A stretch of DNA of 64,000 nucleotides from contig NC_058338.1 of assembly GCF_905475395.1 (NCBI RefSeq), positions 4,217,001 to 4,281,000 of the forward strand, given 5' to 3'. The DNA is from Chrysoperla carnea (lineage: Eukaryota > Arthropoda > Insecta > Neuroptera > Chrysopidae). Under the pieces are notes generated by a model. That model was not told the DNA's origin. It saw only the letters and a list, made by a program, of their open reading frames with translations, and made no database searches. This document shows, in pieces, positions 46,125 to 61,145 of this stretch. Each line of letters opens with the position of its first letter. Within the stretch, counting starts at the first letter, position 1. Both the position numbers and the translations under genes were made by a program.

Positions 46125-46520
46125 GGATGTGTTCCGTAATATTCACCAGTATACTGGGCAGTGCTCATGACGTCAGAAATTTTGTACTGGTATACTACGC
46201 CATATTGTACTGGTAAAACGGGAATGACAGTGTACATTTGTTTGTGTAAGAAGTTTATTTATTTATTGTTCATTAAGAAGAAATAATGGCGTCTGAAAAA
46301 GACTTACTCGTAATTGACGAATACAATAAGAAATCTTATACGCTCAAAGTAACTCCTGAACACTATCATAGAGCAAATACAGTTAAGTTATTTTGCTGAC
46401 TAACCTAAAATATGACGTCACGTACTGGACAGTATATTTCGGAACGATTCACCAATATGGGGACCGTTTATGACGTCATCAGCACTGACCAGTATACTTG
46501 TGAATATTACGGAACACATC
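46125..46520. mobile_element. 396-bp MITE with perfect 22-bp ends and a small internal frame
   Basis: The termini GGATGTGTTCCGTAATATTC are exact inverted repeats and homology continues inward past ATGACGTCA. Between the arms a 37-codon frame (46286-46399) begins MASEKDLLVIDEYNKKSY and could be a remnant of a parent element's gene. I could not find a target duplication, so the exact borders may be off by a few bases. Confidence 0.8.
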
Positions 46521-47204
46521 CTTAATGTTCTTGAAAAAAGATTTTCTTTCGTTTACTGTTTTTTTATTGCATTTAACAAGATTAAAGTTTAAATTAAAAC
46601 AACTCGCGTCTCATTTTACTTACATCCCTTCATCAACTTGAAAAGAAGTGATAATCTTCAAACGATTGGCCTATTCATGTAACTGCTTCATACGGATTCT
46701 TACACCAAATTAAGACTGTGAAAGAGATTATTTAGAATGAATGTTTTTATAAAAATAATAAAATTAAAAGTATTGTTGTTGAATATTTTGAAAGCTTTCA
46801 AATTTACAATCAATGATCTTATAAACGTCCATTATATAATTATAATTAATTCGCAAAAATATTTTACAATTATCAAAACAAAACAAAAAAAATGTATCAA
46901 TATTTAAATAAATATTTATAAAATTATCAATTTTCTACTTGCAAAAAAAAAACAATGTATTACATAGTTCTGTTTCGTAATCAAGAAAAACGAATATTTA
47001 ATCTTTGATTATATAATTGAAAAATTTGCTGATGAATGAAGTACAAACAAAAATTTAATACCAATTTTATAGAAAGTTGACCAGAAAATAAATTTAATAA
47101 AAATATTTAAAAAATTTCTTTTTATGATCAAAGATTTAATATACAATTGCGTTTAAGAAATTATTTCTGAATAAATTTTCAACAGTAAAGAGTATACCTA
47201 AAGA

Positions 47205-47440
47205 ATGTGTTTTTTTTAACTTAGTGACGTCATCAGAATCCAAAAAAATTAATTTTGCTTGATCACATCCAAATTTTGTCCAATTTTGATAAACCAAATA
47301 TGTAATCCTACTAAACTTAGGTCCTAATTTTCAAATTTGTGAACAAAATTAACCTAGCTCTAATAGGGTTCGAAAATATAGAGTCCTAGACCCGGAATTA
47401 AGCACATACATGATAGCTGGGGAAAAACAGACATTACAGC
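47205..47440 (-). repeat. Reversed relative of the 315-bp tandem repeat
   Basis: Read on the minus strand this matches the unit found at 60171-60890: cttaattccgggtctagg-type text, ttcaaatttgtgaacaaaat in place of the caaatttgaaaagtatgacc region, and a gatgacgtcactaagtt block. Confidence 0.55.
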
Positions 47441-48279
47441 TGAAAAAAATTAATAAAACATACGTTTGTCTTGCGCTTCTATTTCTTATACGCCGGTGGC
47501 GAGTGCCTCCTTTGCTACTTCCTAGTTACGGACCTGCTATTCTGTAATCAATTTCATTACAAATGTTTTATTGAAGGTCAATGATGCACTTGTGATAATT
47601 TTGTATTTTTCTTTATAATAATAAGATATACAATTTTTATTAGCCAAGTCATTCTTATACTTATACAATTATTTTTTAGTCAATATCTAGTGATTTATGG
47701 GTAAAAGGTCTTTATTCTTTATAATCGTTATTTTTTAATAGCATTAGTCGTGGATATCAATATTTTTTACATGCATAACATTTGAGCTTGGCCGTTAATT
47801 TGTCCCTGACCCGAGAGGTTTGCTCTTCTCATTTGCTCTGTTGAATTCGCCGTACTGTTAGTTTACAGTCATAGTTATGACGTTTCGTTACTTTTTCCGC
47901 TCATTGGGTGCCGTTGAAGTCAAAAAAGTCTCTGTGGGAATCCTGTCTGCTTAAATCTTTTCAATGAATAGATTTTTGCTTTGACAATTTTTAGAGGTCG
48001 TTATAAGTCAGCAATGAGTAAAATTTCACCTTACTAAAAATATTTTCCAAAAGGTTAAAGATTGAATTTGATAAATGTATGTGTCAGTCACCTTTTTTAA
48101 TCGAAATATGCAATAAATACAATAATATTTGTGCTATTTTTAGAAAATGAGAAATTATCATAATGAATTTTACAATTTATCGGTTATTTTCATACTACGA
48201 AGTGAACCAGATTTAATTTTTGAGTTTCCGTTTTTTAATTGTATATAATAATTAGCCCCGTGCGTAGGAATCAACCAAG

Positions 48280-48535
48280 GTGGAGAAGGGTTCCAACTTT
48301 TGTTCATCGTGTAAGGTCATAAAGTATTTTCTCTGTTACTGTCCGGCGCTCGTACAGCAGCGAAGGAAATGGTTTGGTCCGGCCATAGTCGAACCAGAAG
48401 AAATTAGGAAACTCAGCGCTAGGCAAATCCTGGGTTTCAGTACATCAGTTGGTCATAATAGCCACTGAAAAGCGTAGCGGGGATAGAGTACAAGGGTCTA
48501 TTTGGCTAGGTCCATACCATACCATACCAAGGTCA
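48280..48535 (+). mobile_element. 5'-truncated LINE, 3' end, copy 1
   Basis: A frame reads FCSSC, then YFLCYCPALVQQRRKWFG, the cysteine-rich C terminus typical of jockey/R1-group non-LTR retrotransposons, then a short 3' UTR (gggatagagtacaagggtct). It ends in a CATAC-type repeat. The rest of the element is absent, as usual for 5'-truncated LINE insertions. The same 3' end occurs at 62465-62735. Confidence 0.75.
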
Positions 48536-50356
48536 TAAAGTCAATAGAAACAAGAAACTCTTTTTTCGAGTGAGAGAACATTTTATAATGTCAATTAATT
48601 CTGCAAGGCATGAAAAAAAAGGTTTGTGGGTGTTGACCAACAATCCTCCCCCCCCCCCTACCAGGCGCATGGGTTTGAGTTGAGTTTTGTAAGCCTAGGT
48701 ATTAACAAAAAATGCTAGGATTATTGGGTCATATTCTTGCTAGTAGGTAAGTTTAGCGTGTAATACATACATCTAAATTCGACATGCAAGTGATGCAAAA
48801 ATCGTTGAAGTACCTATTTTTTTTGTTGACAAAATTGTATTAACTACAAAATAATCTTATTTATTTATTTATCATTATTTTAGATAATTAGGGAGAAAAT
48901 TTCTTTCATGCATGCAATAAATATTTATGTTTGCGAATGTTATAATATATTTTTTACCAAATTCCAATTAAGTATTTTGAATAAATTTCATATGTAAAGT
49001 AAATATTATGTAATTTTATAGTCTTCTATCTGATTTGCTTAGTCATGATAGCTTTACAGTTTAGTCTAGCAGAAAAACTATATTGTTGACTATGACGAAT
49101 CACCATTTCAACGAGGATTTGAAATGGAGATCGTCGATCGTTGATCATTTCATAATCTTTGCCGAATAAATTAACAATCGAAAAGATTTAGGCTCAAGAA
49201 TTCAAGATCTAATTAACATTTAGCGTGGTTTACAAGAAACTAAGAATTAATTGTTTGGGTATGAAGCTTTGCGAACTCCATCCAACAGGAGAAAAATCTT
49301 AATATATTATAACGATACTGAGAATCTATGGGTCCAGGTGTTGGGAAACCAACAAAGAGTTATGCGTTTTCCCTTCTCTTTTCGTTTATATTTTTACATT
49401 GCCGAGGTGGTTAGAAAATACAAGTCCAGATTAATTTTATCGACGTTTCTTTTTGTATCAAGCGTCTGAACTATAAAATGACATTGTGTTGTTTATAACT
49501 GAACACTTAAATCGTACTTCCATTAAAAGAAATCGATTATTCAAAAATTCATTTATCACTGGGATTTTTCGGATTTTAGTACTTATGTAATTTGTTATTT
49601 GCGGCTAGACACGGATTAGTATGGTCCGTGTCTTGGTGCTGAAAGTACGTGTGACATTTTACGACTGTTATCGGCCCATGAGACCGACGGTGCCTTTCAA
49701 TGTAATCTAAGAGACCAATGCGCGTGTATACGAAGGTTAAACTGCAACACATGTAACATAAATTTTTTGTAAAAACAGACGGGTCGGTCTATAGGTCTAT
49801 ACTTGGTCTATACAATCAACTTAACATGATTAAGCTATTAAAATGCCATGGTCATAATAATTTAATAAGTTCTAGTCACAACTGTGCCTATACTGTACGA
49901 GCTATTGTAATTTTTCAGAAAAATTCGTATATTTATATTAATGGCTTTAATATCTTAATGACCCTTGTCCAATTATTTAAAAAAAAAATTGGCCCACTTC
50001 TGTGTTTACAAGTTTAGAATAACAAGATGGATTGAGTGTTTTCTGGTCTTTTGTTTGTTATTCAGAATACCACAAAAGACTCCTAATATTTGACTACGGA
50101 GCCACAGAAATTCTATGGAAGTAGTGATGAATTAATATAATTGAATATATTAGTATTTTCAAAGAGGAATGTTTTTGATAAAATGTCAGTTTAATTCTGT
50201 TATCGTACCAATAATAAAGTATATAATTAATTTTAAAAATAACATTTTATCATAATCATCGCGGCTTGTTATTGTAAAATTTGTTTGTTAGGCTTTTTTT
50301 TCGATTTTTGTATATTTTTATTGTTTAATTTAAATTGTTAGAATTTAGAAAAAAAA
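48536..50356. other. Gene-free stretch upstream of PTGR1
   Basis: A run of C near 48650 and AT-rich sequence, with no recognised element. The last few hundred bases probably hold the PTGR1 promoter. Confidence 0.35.
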
Positions 50357-52379
<2,023 letters not shown>

Positions 52380-52423
52380 TCTAGTTTTAAGTAAAATTTA
52401 AAAAATATTTGTACTGAAATTTT

Positions 52424-52429
52424 AATAAA
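52424..52429 (+). terminator. PTGR1 polyadenylation signal
   Basis: AATAAA 45 bases after the PTGR1 stop codon, the only such hexamer in the first 100 bases downstream. Confidence 0.6.
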
Positions 52430-53554
52430 AAATATTTGGTAAATTTTGTCGTTTTTTAATTAATCAAACAATTCTTAGAATAATAATTTTTGTAAGGCAA
52501 CATTCTTTTACATTATAAATCCAATCCCTAAGTTTTAACCGTTAGAAATCGCATTTTTCGCCCATATCTCTTTTATAAAAAACAGTGCAAAATGCAAAAA
52601 TCCCTTTTTACAACCATTGCAATCCGTGATTTTCCGTAAGTCATGATTAAACAGTACTAAGTAAGCCATTGAGATTCAGTATAAACATCTATGAAAACAT
52701 TTAATAAAAATTACTTTAATTTTAAGTGAAAATTTATTACTATGAAATAAATTTAATTTATCTGAACAAATGGTATTTTTTTTTCTATCATATTTTTTGT
52801 TTATTTATTTGCTGAATGAATGAGTGGTCCAATTCTCACATACATATCTAAACATTAAATTTTGCTAAACACCTAACTACAACAAAACAATTTTAGGAAG
52901 ATTTTAACAATATAATTATTTTATTTTTAAAATAAATTTCATTTTAAAATAAAAGTCCATATAGTGTAGCGGTTCCACTTTTAAAATACATTGGATGTAT
53001 ATAAATATTGTACAGTCAACATCCGTTAAATGTTTCCAGTAGAGTCACTAAAGAAAATTTTATTCTTAATACGGCAAATCTTTCTCAATGGCTACATTAA
53101 CGACGCAGGCCAGCCGAAAAGAATTTCATTTTCGAATTAGGACAACAATCTTTCAAATTTCCTTACATTTTGAAATGAATTTCAAATATTACGTTTGACC
53201 CCAGACCTATTATTATTAATTCATAAATATTGTTTTGCAATTTCGCTTAGAGGTTTAAAAAACCTCAATAAAACATGATAGAATTATAAACAAAACGTGA
53301 GTTTAAAGTTAGTGATGATAGTATAAGTAAAATGGAATTTCCTTTCACGAATTAGAACATGCAAGAAATTCATTAAAACACGGTCGTGTTGAAAATATTG
53401 TTTGCATTTAATATGTACGAAGTTATTTATTTTATACTGTACTGGGTGTTCCCATTTCAAGCATATTTTTTTAAATTGATGTATCTTTGCAATTTGGAGG
53501 GAGGAACGTATTTGTGGTACTACAAGACAGATATGGTCTGAGTACAATCGCAGG

Positions 53555-53965
53555 CGTTCCGAAGATATTATATCACTTCCAAGGGTTTCTGTTAGCAAAG
53601 TTGTTGCGGCTATTACAGGACACTGGTTGGGGGCAGGCATGTTGAACGCCTGTGCCTGGCATTGTATCACGACTACTGCAGGAACTGTCGCAGTGGGGAG
53701 GAGGAGGAGACAATGTCTCATCTTCTCTGTCACTGCCCAGCTCTTGTCATGAGGAGATGAACTTACTTGAGCCAGCTTCTCTTTAACGACCTCTCCGACC
53801 TGGAGTCCGTTGACGTCAAAGCTCTCCTGCTGTTCTTAAATAGCTCCAAATGGTGCATGGAGTAGTGGCCGAGGATGGCCACTACTACGGGGATACGGTT
53901 CTCAGGCTAGGGGCTTCTTCCGGCTGGGGGCCCGAGATATTTTGCCCTCTCCCAACCTTGAAATT
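53555..53965 (+). mobile_element. LINE fragment, jockey/R1-type C terminus
   Basis: In one frame the sequence reads SHLLCHCPALVMRR after RNCRSGEEEETM, and another frame upstream gives AAITGHWLG. This is the ITGHxxL...C..C...H.LC.CP layout at the end of jockey/R1-type LINE proteins. Frame changes between these blocks and an early stop show it is dead. It is a different family from the LINE at 48280. Confidence 0.75.
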
Positions 53966-54060
53966 AACTTTTTCGTGACGTTGCTGTATCTCTTATACCA
54001 TATAAAATATGAGATCACGGTCTATAAAAAAGAAATAAATATATATAAATAATATATAAA

Positions 54061-54575
54061 ATAAGTGAAAACAAACAATTGACTGAGTTAATTATTGAAA
54101 TACCATGTATAGACAGTGTTGATTACTCTGTCACATTACACATACATACATACATGTCACACACATATAACTGATATACCCATACTACAATTTGCGGAGA
54201 ATATACGCTTTCACGGGTAAACAGTGATGTTTACAAAAAAATGTTTCAAACATTTTTTACATTTAAACTTTTGTTCTATCTCTAACGGTTTACAAAATGG
54301 CCTATGTTGCTCATTTACGAACTCGACCTTTTTTTTGCGTCCTCATAACGCTTTAAAAATTTCAGCTTGATATCTTTTTTCGTTTTTAAGTAATCGTGAT
54401 GACAGACGGACAGACGACAGACGACAGACTGACAGACAACCGGAAATGAACTAATTAGATGATTTTATGTATACCTATACCAAAAGTGTATTCATATAGT
54501 ATCAATATGTTTAAGCGTTACAAACTTGGGACTAAACTTAATATACTATGTATATTTTAGATATACATGGTATAA
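54061..54575 (+). repeat. 515-bp dispersed repeat, most complete copy
   Basis: It starts aagtgaaaacaaacaattga and runs through gttgaaatacc-type text, acatacatgtcacacac, aaacagtgatgtttacaaaa, atttcagcttgatatctttt, a GACAGAC tract and gggactaaacttaatatact to atatacatggtataa. It has no ORF, no terminal inverted repeats and no obvious Pol III boxes. Other pieces are at 4439, 17535, 24120, 26990, 32690, 34219, 36391 and 58727. Confidence 0.75.
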
Positions 54576-55114
54576 TAATTCTACTTTAAATTGTCACATT
54601 AAACTTTATATACAGTACTTTTTAAATGTGTACTTGAGCTGTGAAGCGTTGCTTCTAACATACATGCACTTATTTTTTACTTCTAAAAACTAAAATTCAT
54701 CATTACCTTTTTACAACAACACTACCTACCTACAAACTTAGAGAAAGAAAAATAAAGTGATTGTTAAAATAAATCATTTTAAAAGATCATTATTATTATT
54801 ATTATTATTTATAATATTATTTATTATCGATTGTTGATGTTTTTTTAATTGATTGTGGTTTGAAGTTCTCAAGAACAAACACGCATCTTATTATACGGCT
54901 AATGAACGGGCATTGTTGGATAATTGTAGTGTGAATTTAATATATATTCAATTTTATAAATAAATGGTGAGTTTTGTATTTTTAATGATTTTTTTTTAGT
55001 TTTTCTATTTTTTTTTACTGAGAAATTTTCGAAATAGGCATTTTAATTTCCTATGAGACGCGTTGATTTACAGATTTAAATTTTTTAAAGAAATATTTGT
55101 TAGTTTTAACACAC
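54576..55114. other. Gene-free AT-rich stretch
   Basis: An (ATT)n microsatellite lies at about 54788-54808. Nothing else is recognised. Confidence 0.4.
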
Positions 55115-55118
55115 TTAA

Positions 55119-55438
55119 GGTAGTACTATCGATAATAGACTTTGCATTCAGAATTTAATGAAACATGGCATAGTTGTTCATTATTATATCATAATTAACC
55201 AGTTAAATTTTTAGGGACCTTCAGAGAACTGAAAAAAATGATATTTTAAAGATATTTTAACATTGATCCTTATGGGAAATCACAGATTTTATTTTATTTC
55301 ACAAAACTGGACGTTCAGATTTTCAGTTCTCTGAAGGCCCCCAAAAAATTTAACTGGTTAATTATGATATAATAATGGACAACTATGTCAAGTTTCATTA
55401 AATTCTGAATGCCAAGTCTATTACCGATAGTACTACCT
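55119..55438. mobile_element. 320-bp TTAA-flanked MITE with about 115-bp inverted repeats
   Basis: TTAA flanks both sides (55115-55118 and 55439-55442). The arms start GGTAGTACTATCG and AGGTAGTACTATCGG (reversed) and share attcagaatttaatgaaac and the ccttcagagaactgaaaa block. A TTAA target is typical of piggyBac-type elements, so I infer that class. A half copy is at 26757. Confidence 0.8.
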
Positions 55439-55442
55439 TTAA

Positions 55443-58400
55443 GGATGTATGAACATGACAACAATGTTTGACTTAAAGGCTTAGAATTGTTTGATTGGTA
55501 AACTTTTACTCGAAAGAACATTTCAGCATAGGTATCCGTGCAAATTTTTAAGAAAAAAGTCATTGAAATTCGATAGAAAATACATTGGCTCTCATGGAGG
55601 AATCTAAAAAAATGACATATTTTAAGCATTAAGTAAACATTTAAGTAAACATTTAAGTAAACATTTAAGCAATGGCATAGAAAAGAAAAAAACCAAATGT
55701 CTCTATCCATATAAGGGATGTAAGAGTAGGGTAGATTTATGGTTGAAATTATTTTTATCTTATTTTCAACTTTGATGATGAATTTTGTTATAACTTCATG
55801 AATGTTGACGAAAATAAGAATAAAATTTTTCAATATGTGCCTTGGTTTTCTGAAATATTGAAAGCTGAATAATTAAACAAAATTTTCAATTTTCGATATT
55901 TTGAAAATTACTCCAGATATCGAAAAATTTATTTAGACTTTTTCAGGATTTTAATTTCTCAAATAAATAGATATTATTTTTGAAACATTTCAATCATTAA
56001 AATTTGATCATTCATTAAAATTTGAACATTCATTAAAATTTAGGAAAACCTTGTCCTTGAAAAGAAAATTAGCGCCAATGATATTATTATTCCAATAAAC
56101 TTATTGACAATTGGTTTTTTGAGAAGGGCCGTATTTGTGGTACTTGATTGTTGATTATGATCGCAAGTCCTTGAAGAGATGAAAATTGTACGATTCTTTA
56201 TCCAGACTTTTGCAGAGTAAACAAAATTGATTAAGAAAATTTTGACTGTGGACAAAGAGTCACGTTAATGTAAATGAAGTTTTTCGTATTTGATGTTTCG
56301 TGCTTCGTAAATTAGTTTTTGACTTTCGCCAATTTGCGAGACGGAACTGATTGTGAGAAATTAATTAACACATTTTTTTAAAAAAATTTTTGCAAAAAAA
56401 CAATTTTTAAATGTTTGTAATTTAATTCAATAATATAAAAAAAAGTTTAGTGACACAGATAAATTATTGGCGAAGGTACCTATTAATTAGTTTAATTTCT
56501 GTGTCAACTTTTAAGGTAATAGCAAAGGCAATTACTTTGCGGTAATATTTCTTCCATTAAAATTTCATTTAAGCCACCTTTTTTTTTTACTTAAGTCATT
56601 TTTTTTAAATAACTATTGATTTGACCGGATATTTAGTAAAATAATTGCATACGTGATCCAATTAATTTTAATAAATATTTTACATTGCTGTAAAAAATAA
56701 AGTAAATAATATAAGCGAAAGTACGTTCAGTCAGAGCCGGAAATCTCCATCAATATCAGATTTAAAATTAAACGTTAACTTTTCTTGATAACGTGGAATT
56801 TACTTAAAAAAAGGGGCGAATATCTTGAGACATCTTGTATAAAAATAAATATTTTTTTCTGTGGTGTTTCAAATTAGACTTTTGTTGGTAATTTAATGTA
56901 ATTAGAAACACATCATATCTTTCAATTAAGGTAGAATGTCCGTTATAGTCAAACTCATTAAAAATATGATCATATATACCTACGTACATTATTTGTAAAA
57001 TCAGAAGTGTTATTGTACATAATACTTAGACATCGTATGTATTAAACATATAAGTATATATAAATGATACACATATACTTGCAAGATTATAAATTGTTTT
57101 TTGCTTAGCTTTTTAACAAAACGGACAAGTCTTCTTGGTATTAAAAAATTTGTCATAAATTAATGTATAAATAAGTTGTTTTTGAACAAAATCTGTAGAA
57201 AAGTTTTTAAGATATACATGATATACTTTCGATATCGAAAAAATGGTTGCTATATCCTTCTAGAAAATTATCTCAAGGTCTTCCTCAACAAAGTTTTCAT
57301 TTTTACTTCAAATCATTATGAAAAATTCATATCTTTTTTCATAATGAGTTTTATTTAACTCAAAATTATATTTCATTCTATAAAAAAGTGGATTTACGAG
57401 CATTATACCTTAAATATCAAATCAAATCAAATCAAATGCTAACAATAACAATGATTTTACACAACCTGACTTTAATTTAATAAAATGTTACTTTAATAAT
57501 AAGAAATAAATCAATTATAACAAGCCTATAAGTCTATATATACTTGCAAAAAGTATCTTACTTAAGTAAAGAAAGCATTTTACTTAATTTTACACATAGA
57601 TGTAAATACTATTCCTAGATCGTTTATTGAAAAATTGCTGTTGTACTTTTTGGATGTATAACAAATCGAACAAAGACAATTTACTCACAAAACTACATCC
57701 GAAAACCAATTAACTCGCGACAAATCACCAGCAGCTTGATTTATCGGAGCCATAATTCATCCACAAATTAAATTTCGACGTCATACGAGACCTAACGAAT
57801 GAAGTAATCACAGGAATAAGCAAGGGCCAATAAATATACAGGTTAGAGGCACAACACCGCGATAACAATATTCAAATTTGAGTGTGTGTAATCATTAATT
57901 TATTTTCTTCGATTGTGTTGTAGCCGGGTGATTTGTCCGCGGGTGAGAAAACGTAACATGTTACTTTTTTTATCTTTTACTCAATAGTGGGCCTAGGATT
58001 GATGAGCCTTGGAGCACAATTCACCAAAGATAAATATACTCCAAAAAACACATACTCCATAGTTAAAGACGTAGATTTGTAGAAGCAACCACTAAAAAAT
58101 AAAAATAGAATAGGGTCTGGTCGAAATTCGTACATTCGTATACATTTCTAAACATTCTGGGGGGCGGCAGAAAGATGGAAAAATAGTTTGGCTATGGTAA
58201 ATGAGAGGAATTTATATAGATGCTAGAGAGGAATTTATATAGAATTGACCTTTGCTTGGTGGTTTATTAAGATAACCGTGGATATTTGTGGAACAAAAAA
58301 GAAATATAAAAGTGTTGTGACTTTTTCAAAATAATTAAGTCCCTTCTTACATTCAACGAAATAAAATTTTAGTGTAAGCTATCTATAAATTTGTTTAAAT

Positions 58401-58726
58401 ATCTTTGTTTTAGATACATTATACGGAAATGAAATAATTTGTTTTTGTTATTTGATTTTAATGGTGTTTTCAACAAGAGATTTTTAGTAGCAAAATGATG
58501 AATTAGTTCTGTTTTTTATTACCTACCTAAAATCGTAAACTTAATTACGATTTATTTTTTACTTTTTATTATTAAGAGAAACTTAATCTTTATTATTTAT
58601 CTTTATACTCTATTTAGGAATTAGATTCAAAAATCAGATGAATAAAATCTGTATTGGAATAGAATTAATATAGAATTTTAGTATCTACTTTATTATACTT
58701 TCAAATTAGCTATATCACTTTTCAAT
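55443..58726. other. Gene-free AT-rich stretch
   Basis: It has a 12-bp tandem repeat (aagtaaacattt, three and a half copies, about 55630-55668), a tandem repeat of about 17 bp (ttcattaaaatttg type, about 55997-56041) and an AAATC repeat near 57416-57436. No gene or bounded element is seen. Confidence 0.4.
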
Positions 58727-59275
58727 TGAAAACAAATAATTGACTGAGTTAATTGTTGAAATACCATGTAAAGATAGTGTTGATTACGCAATTGTTTGTT
58801 CTTTTACGTCATGTAAGTAAAGAAAGATAGCCATACATACATACATGTCACACATACTTAACTGATATTCCCATATAATACGCACTCACGGATAAACAGT
58901 GATGTTTACAAAAAAATGTTTCAAACAAAAGTTGTTTATTTTTTTATAAGGAATATTTTTATGTTTAAATTTTTGTTCTATTTCTAACGGGTTACAAAAT
59001 GGGTCCTCTCACTAGACCTATGTTGCTAATTTACGAAGCCCACCTCATTTTTTATGTCCTGGGCACGCTATAAAAATTTCAGATTGATATCTTTTTTCGT
59101 ATTTGAGCTCGTGTTCACAGACAGACAGACGGACAGACAGCCAGCCGAAAATGGATTAATTAGGTGATTTTAGGAACACCTATACCAAAATTTTGTTCAT
59201 AGCGTCAATATTTTTAAGCGTTTCAAACTTGGGTATAACAAGGCTCGAGTTCTCAAAATACTCTATATTAGGCTA
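58727..59275 (+). repeat. 515-bp dispersed repeat, second long copy
   Basis: It starts gaaaacaaataattgactga and follows the same order of blocks as 54061-54575, including aaacagtgatgtttacaaaa, the hexamer-rich acagacagacagacggacag tract and aattaggtgatttt, up to about gcgtttcaaacttggg. Confidence 0.75.
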
Positions 59276-59839
59276 GTTTTATACCGTCAATATCAATATT
59301 AGTCATGACAAATTTTAGAATGTTGGATACTCTGGCATGCGTGATTAGGCCGAAAGGCCTAGAATTGCATTATACTGTTTTTTAGATATTGAGACAAATA
59401 ATTTTTCTGTTTTAAAAAGTGGAAATTAGGTTAGGAAATTCTTACTATAATTATGAAATAGTAAAAAATCAGACCAATTTTTCAGACCAATTCGATCGCC
59501 ACCTTGAGGAATTATATTTTGATTTCATGCTTTGACACAATTTCATGTTAATTTTTTTTTTTTTGCAGTAACATGATGCTAATTGTGGCTTGCTAAGAAG
59601 AAGCTCCAGACCGACTTCAAAACAAGACAAATTATTGAGAAAAGAAGACGAATCATCTTCTGGAAACCAGACCTATATTTAGTAGACGATGACAAGCGAG
59701 ACAACTTTAAAATGGTTGAAGATAATTATTTCAATAATATAATGGTGTCGTTGTTTAGTTTTAATTAAGTTTTAAAAAGACATTAGTTACGTAATAATAA
59801 AATAAAATAACAAATTATAGTGTTTAGGAATTAATTACC

Positions 59840-59941
59840 ATGGCAATGTTGTTAAACACGCTATTATGTTTATCAATTTTTGCACAGCATTATTATTATA
59901 AATTACCTAATAATATATTCGACGGTCAACCAATAATACCG
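59840..59941 (+). CDS. Possible first coding exon of a secreted or membrane protein
   Basis: An ATG in good context (ACCATGG) opens 34 codons: MAMLLNTLLCLSIFA, then QHYYYKLPNNIFDGQPIIP, ending at the strong donor GTAAGT. The first 15 residues look like a signal peptide with cleavage after about FAQ. A T-rich tract and CAG at 59569 could be the acceptor of a 5' leader exon. No downstream exon was found, since the remaining 4 kb is mostly repeats, so the gene would continue beyond the window. I do not recognise the family. Confidence 0.45.
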
Positions 59942-60170
59942 GTAAGTTATCTATTTTTAAATTATTTTATTTGGTAACAATTAGGCATAATTTCTCCATT
60001 GACTTTAGAGTTATATAGACTGAGTGTCAAATGATTTTAAGCGTGCCAACATCTGAGTAATATCTTAGGTCCAACCACTGTAGATTCGTAAGTCAAAAAG
60101 CGAAAAAGTTCAGTGGAATCAAGATGTTTTATGTAAAACATTTTGTGATATGAAGAGCTAGGTAAATTTT

Positions 60171-60890
60171 GACCACAAATTTGAAAAGTATGACCCAAAT
60201 TTAGTAGAATTACATACTAAGTTTATCCAAATTGGATAAAATTTGAATATGATAGAGCAAAATTACATTTTTTGATTCTGATGACGTCATAAAGTTAAAA
60301 AATTCGATTTCTTTGATAACACGGGCAAATTTGATGCGATCCTATAGGAATTTTTTTTGAAACCCAGTAATTTTGGGTCATTTTTTCAACTGTGATGTCA
60401 GTTTTTCGCTAGTTATCAAAAATGTGTGTAATTTCGGGACCAGGGCTCCACATTCTCTAAACCTATTTGAGCTAAGTTAATTTTGACCACAAATTTAAAA
60501 AGTATGACCCAAATTGGGTAGGATTACATACTTGGTTTATCAAAATTGAATAAGATTTGGATGTAATAGAGCAAAATTAAATTTTTTGATTCTGATGACG
60601 TCATAAAGTTAAAAAATTCGATTTTTTTGATAACATGGGCAAATTTGATCCGATCTTATTGGAATTTTTTTTGAAACCCACTAATTTTGGGTCATTTTTT
60701 TCAGCTGGTATGTTAGTTTTTCGCTAGCTATCACTTATGTGCTTAATTCCGGGACCAGGACTTCAAATTCTTGAAATATATTAATGCTAGCTTAATTTTG
60801 ACCACAAATTTGAAAAGTATGACCCAAATTTAGTAGGATTACATACTTGATTTATCAAAATTGGATAAAATTTGAATGTGATATATAGAA
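60171..60890. repeat. Tandem repeat, unit about 315 bp, 2.3 copies
   Basis: Units begin with gaccacaaattt at 60171, 60485 and 60800, so the spacing is 314 and 315 bases. Each contains aaagtatgacccaaatt, gattctgatgacgtcataaa, a cgggcaaatttgat-type block and tttttgaaacccactaattt. The third is cut after about 90 bases. Single relatives occur at 47205-47440 (reverse) and near 20300. Confidence 0.8.
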
Positions 60891-61145
60891 TTAAAATATC
60901 TATGGGAAATCCGTGATATACAGCAAATATCTAATTAAAATTCAATCATTTTAATAATTATAAAAAAATAGATATTAATAATTAGATTACGGTGCTTCAA
61001 GTTTTATAAAATGGACTATTTGATAGATTGATTAATTACTTTTATCCGTATAACATCTGTTAAAATGATTTTTGTAAATACAATTTAATAATAATATTGA
61101 TACGTGTTTTCAATTCTCACATAACTAGCACTCTCACATAAATTT

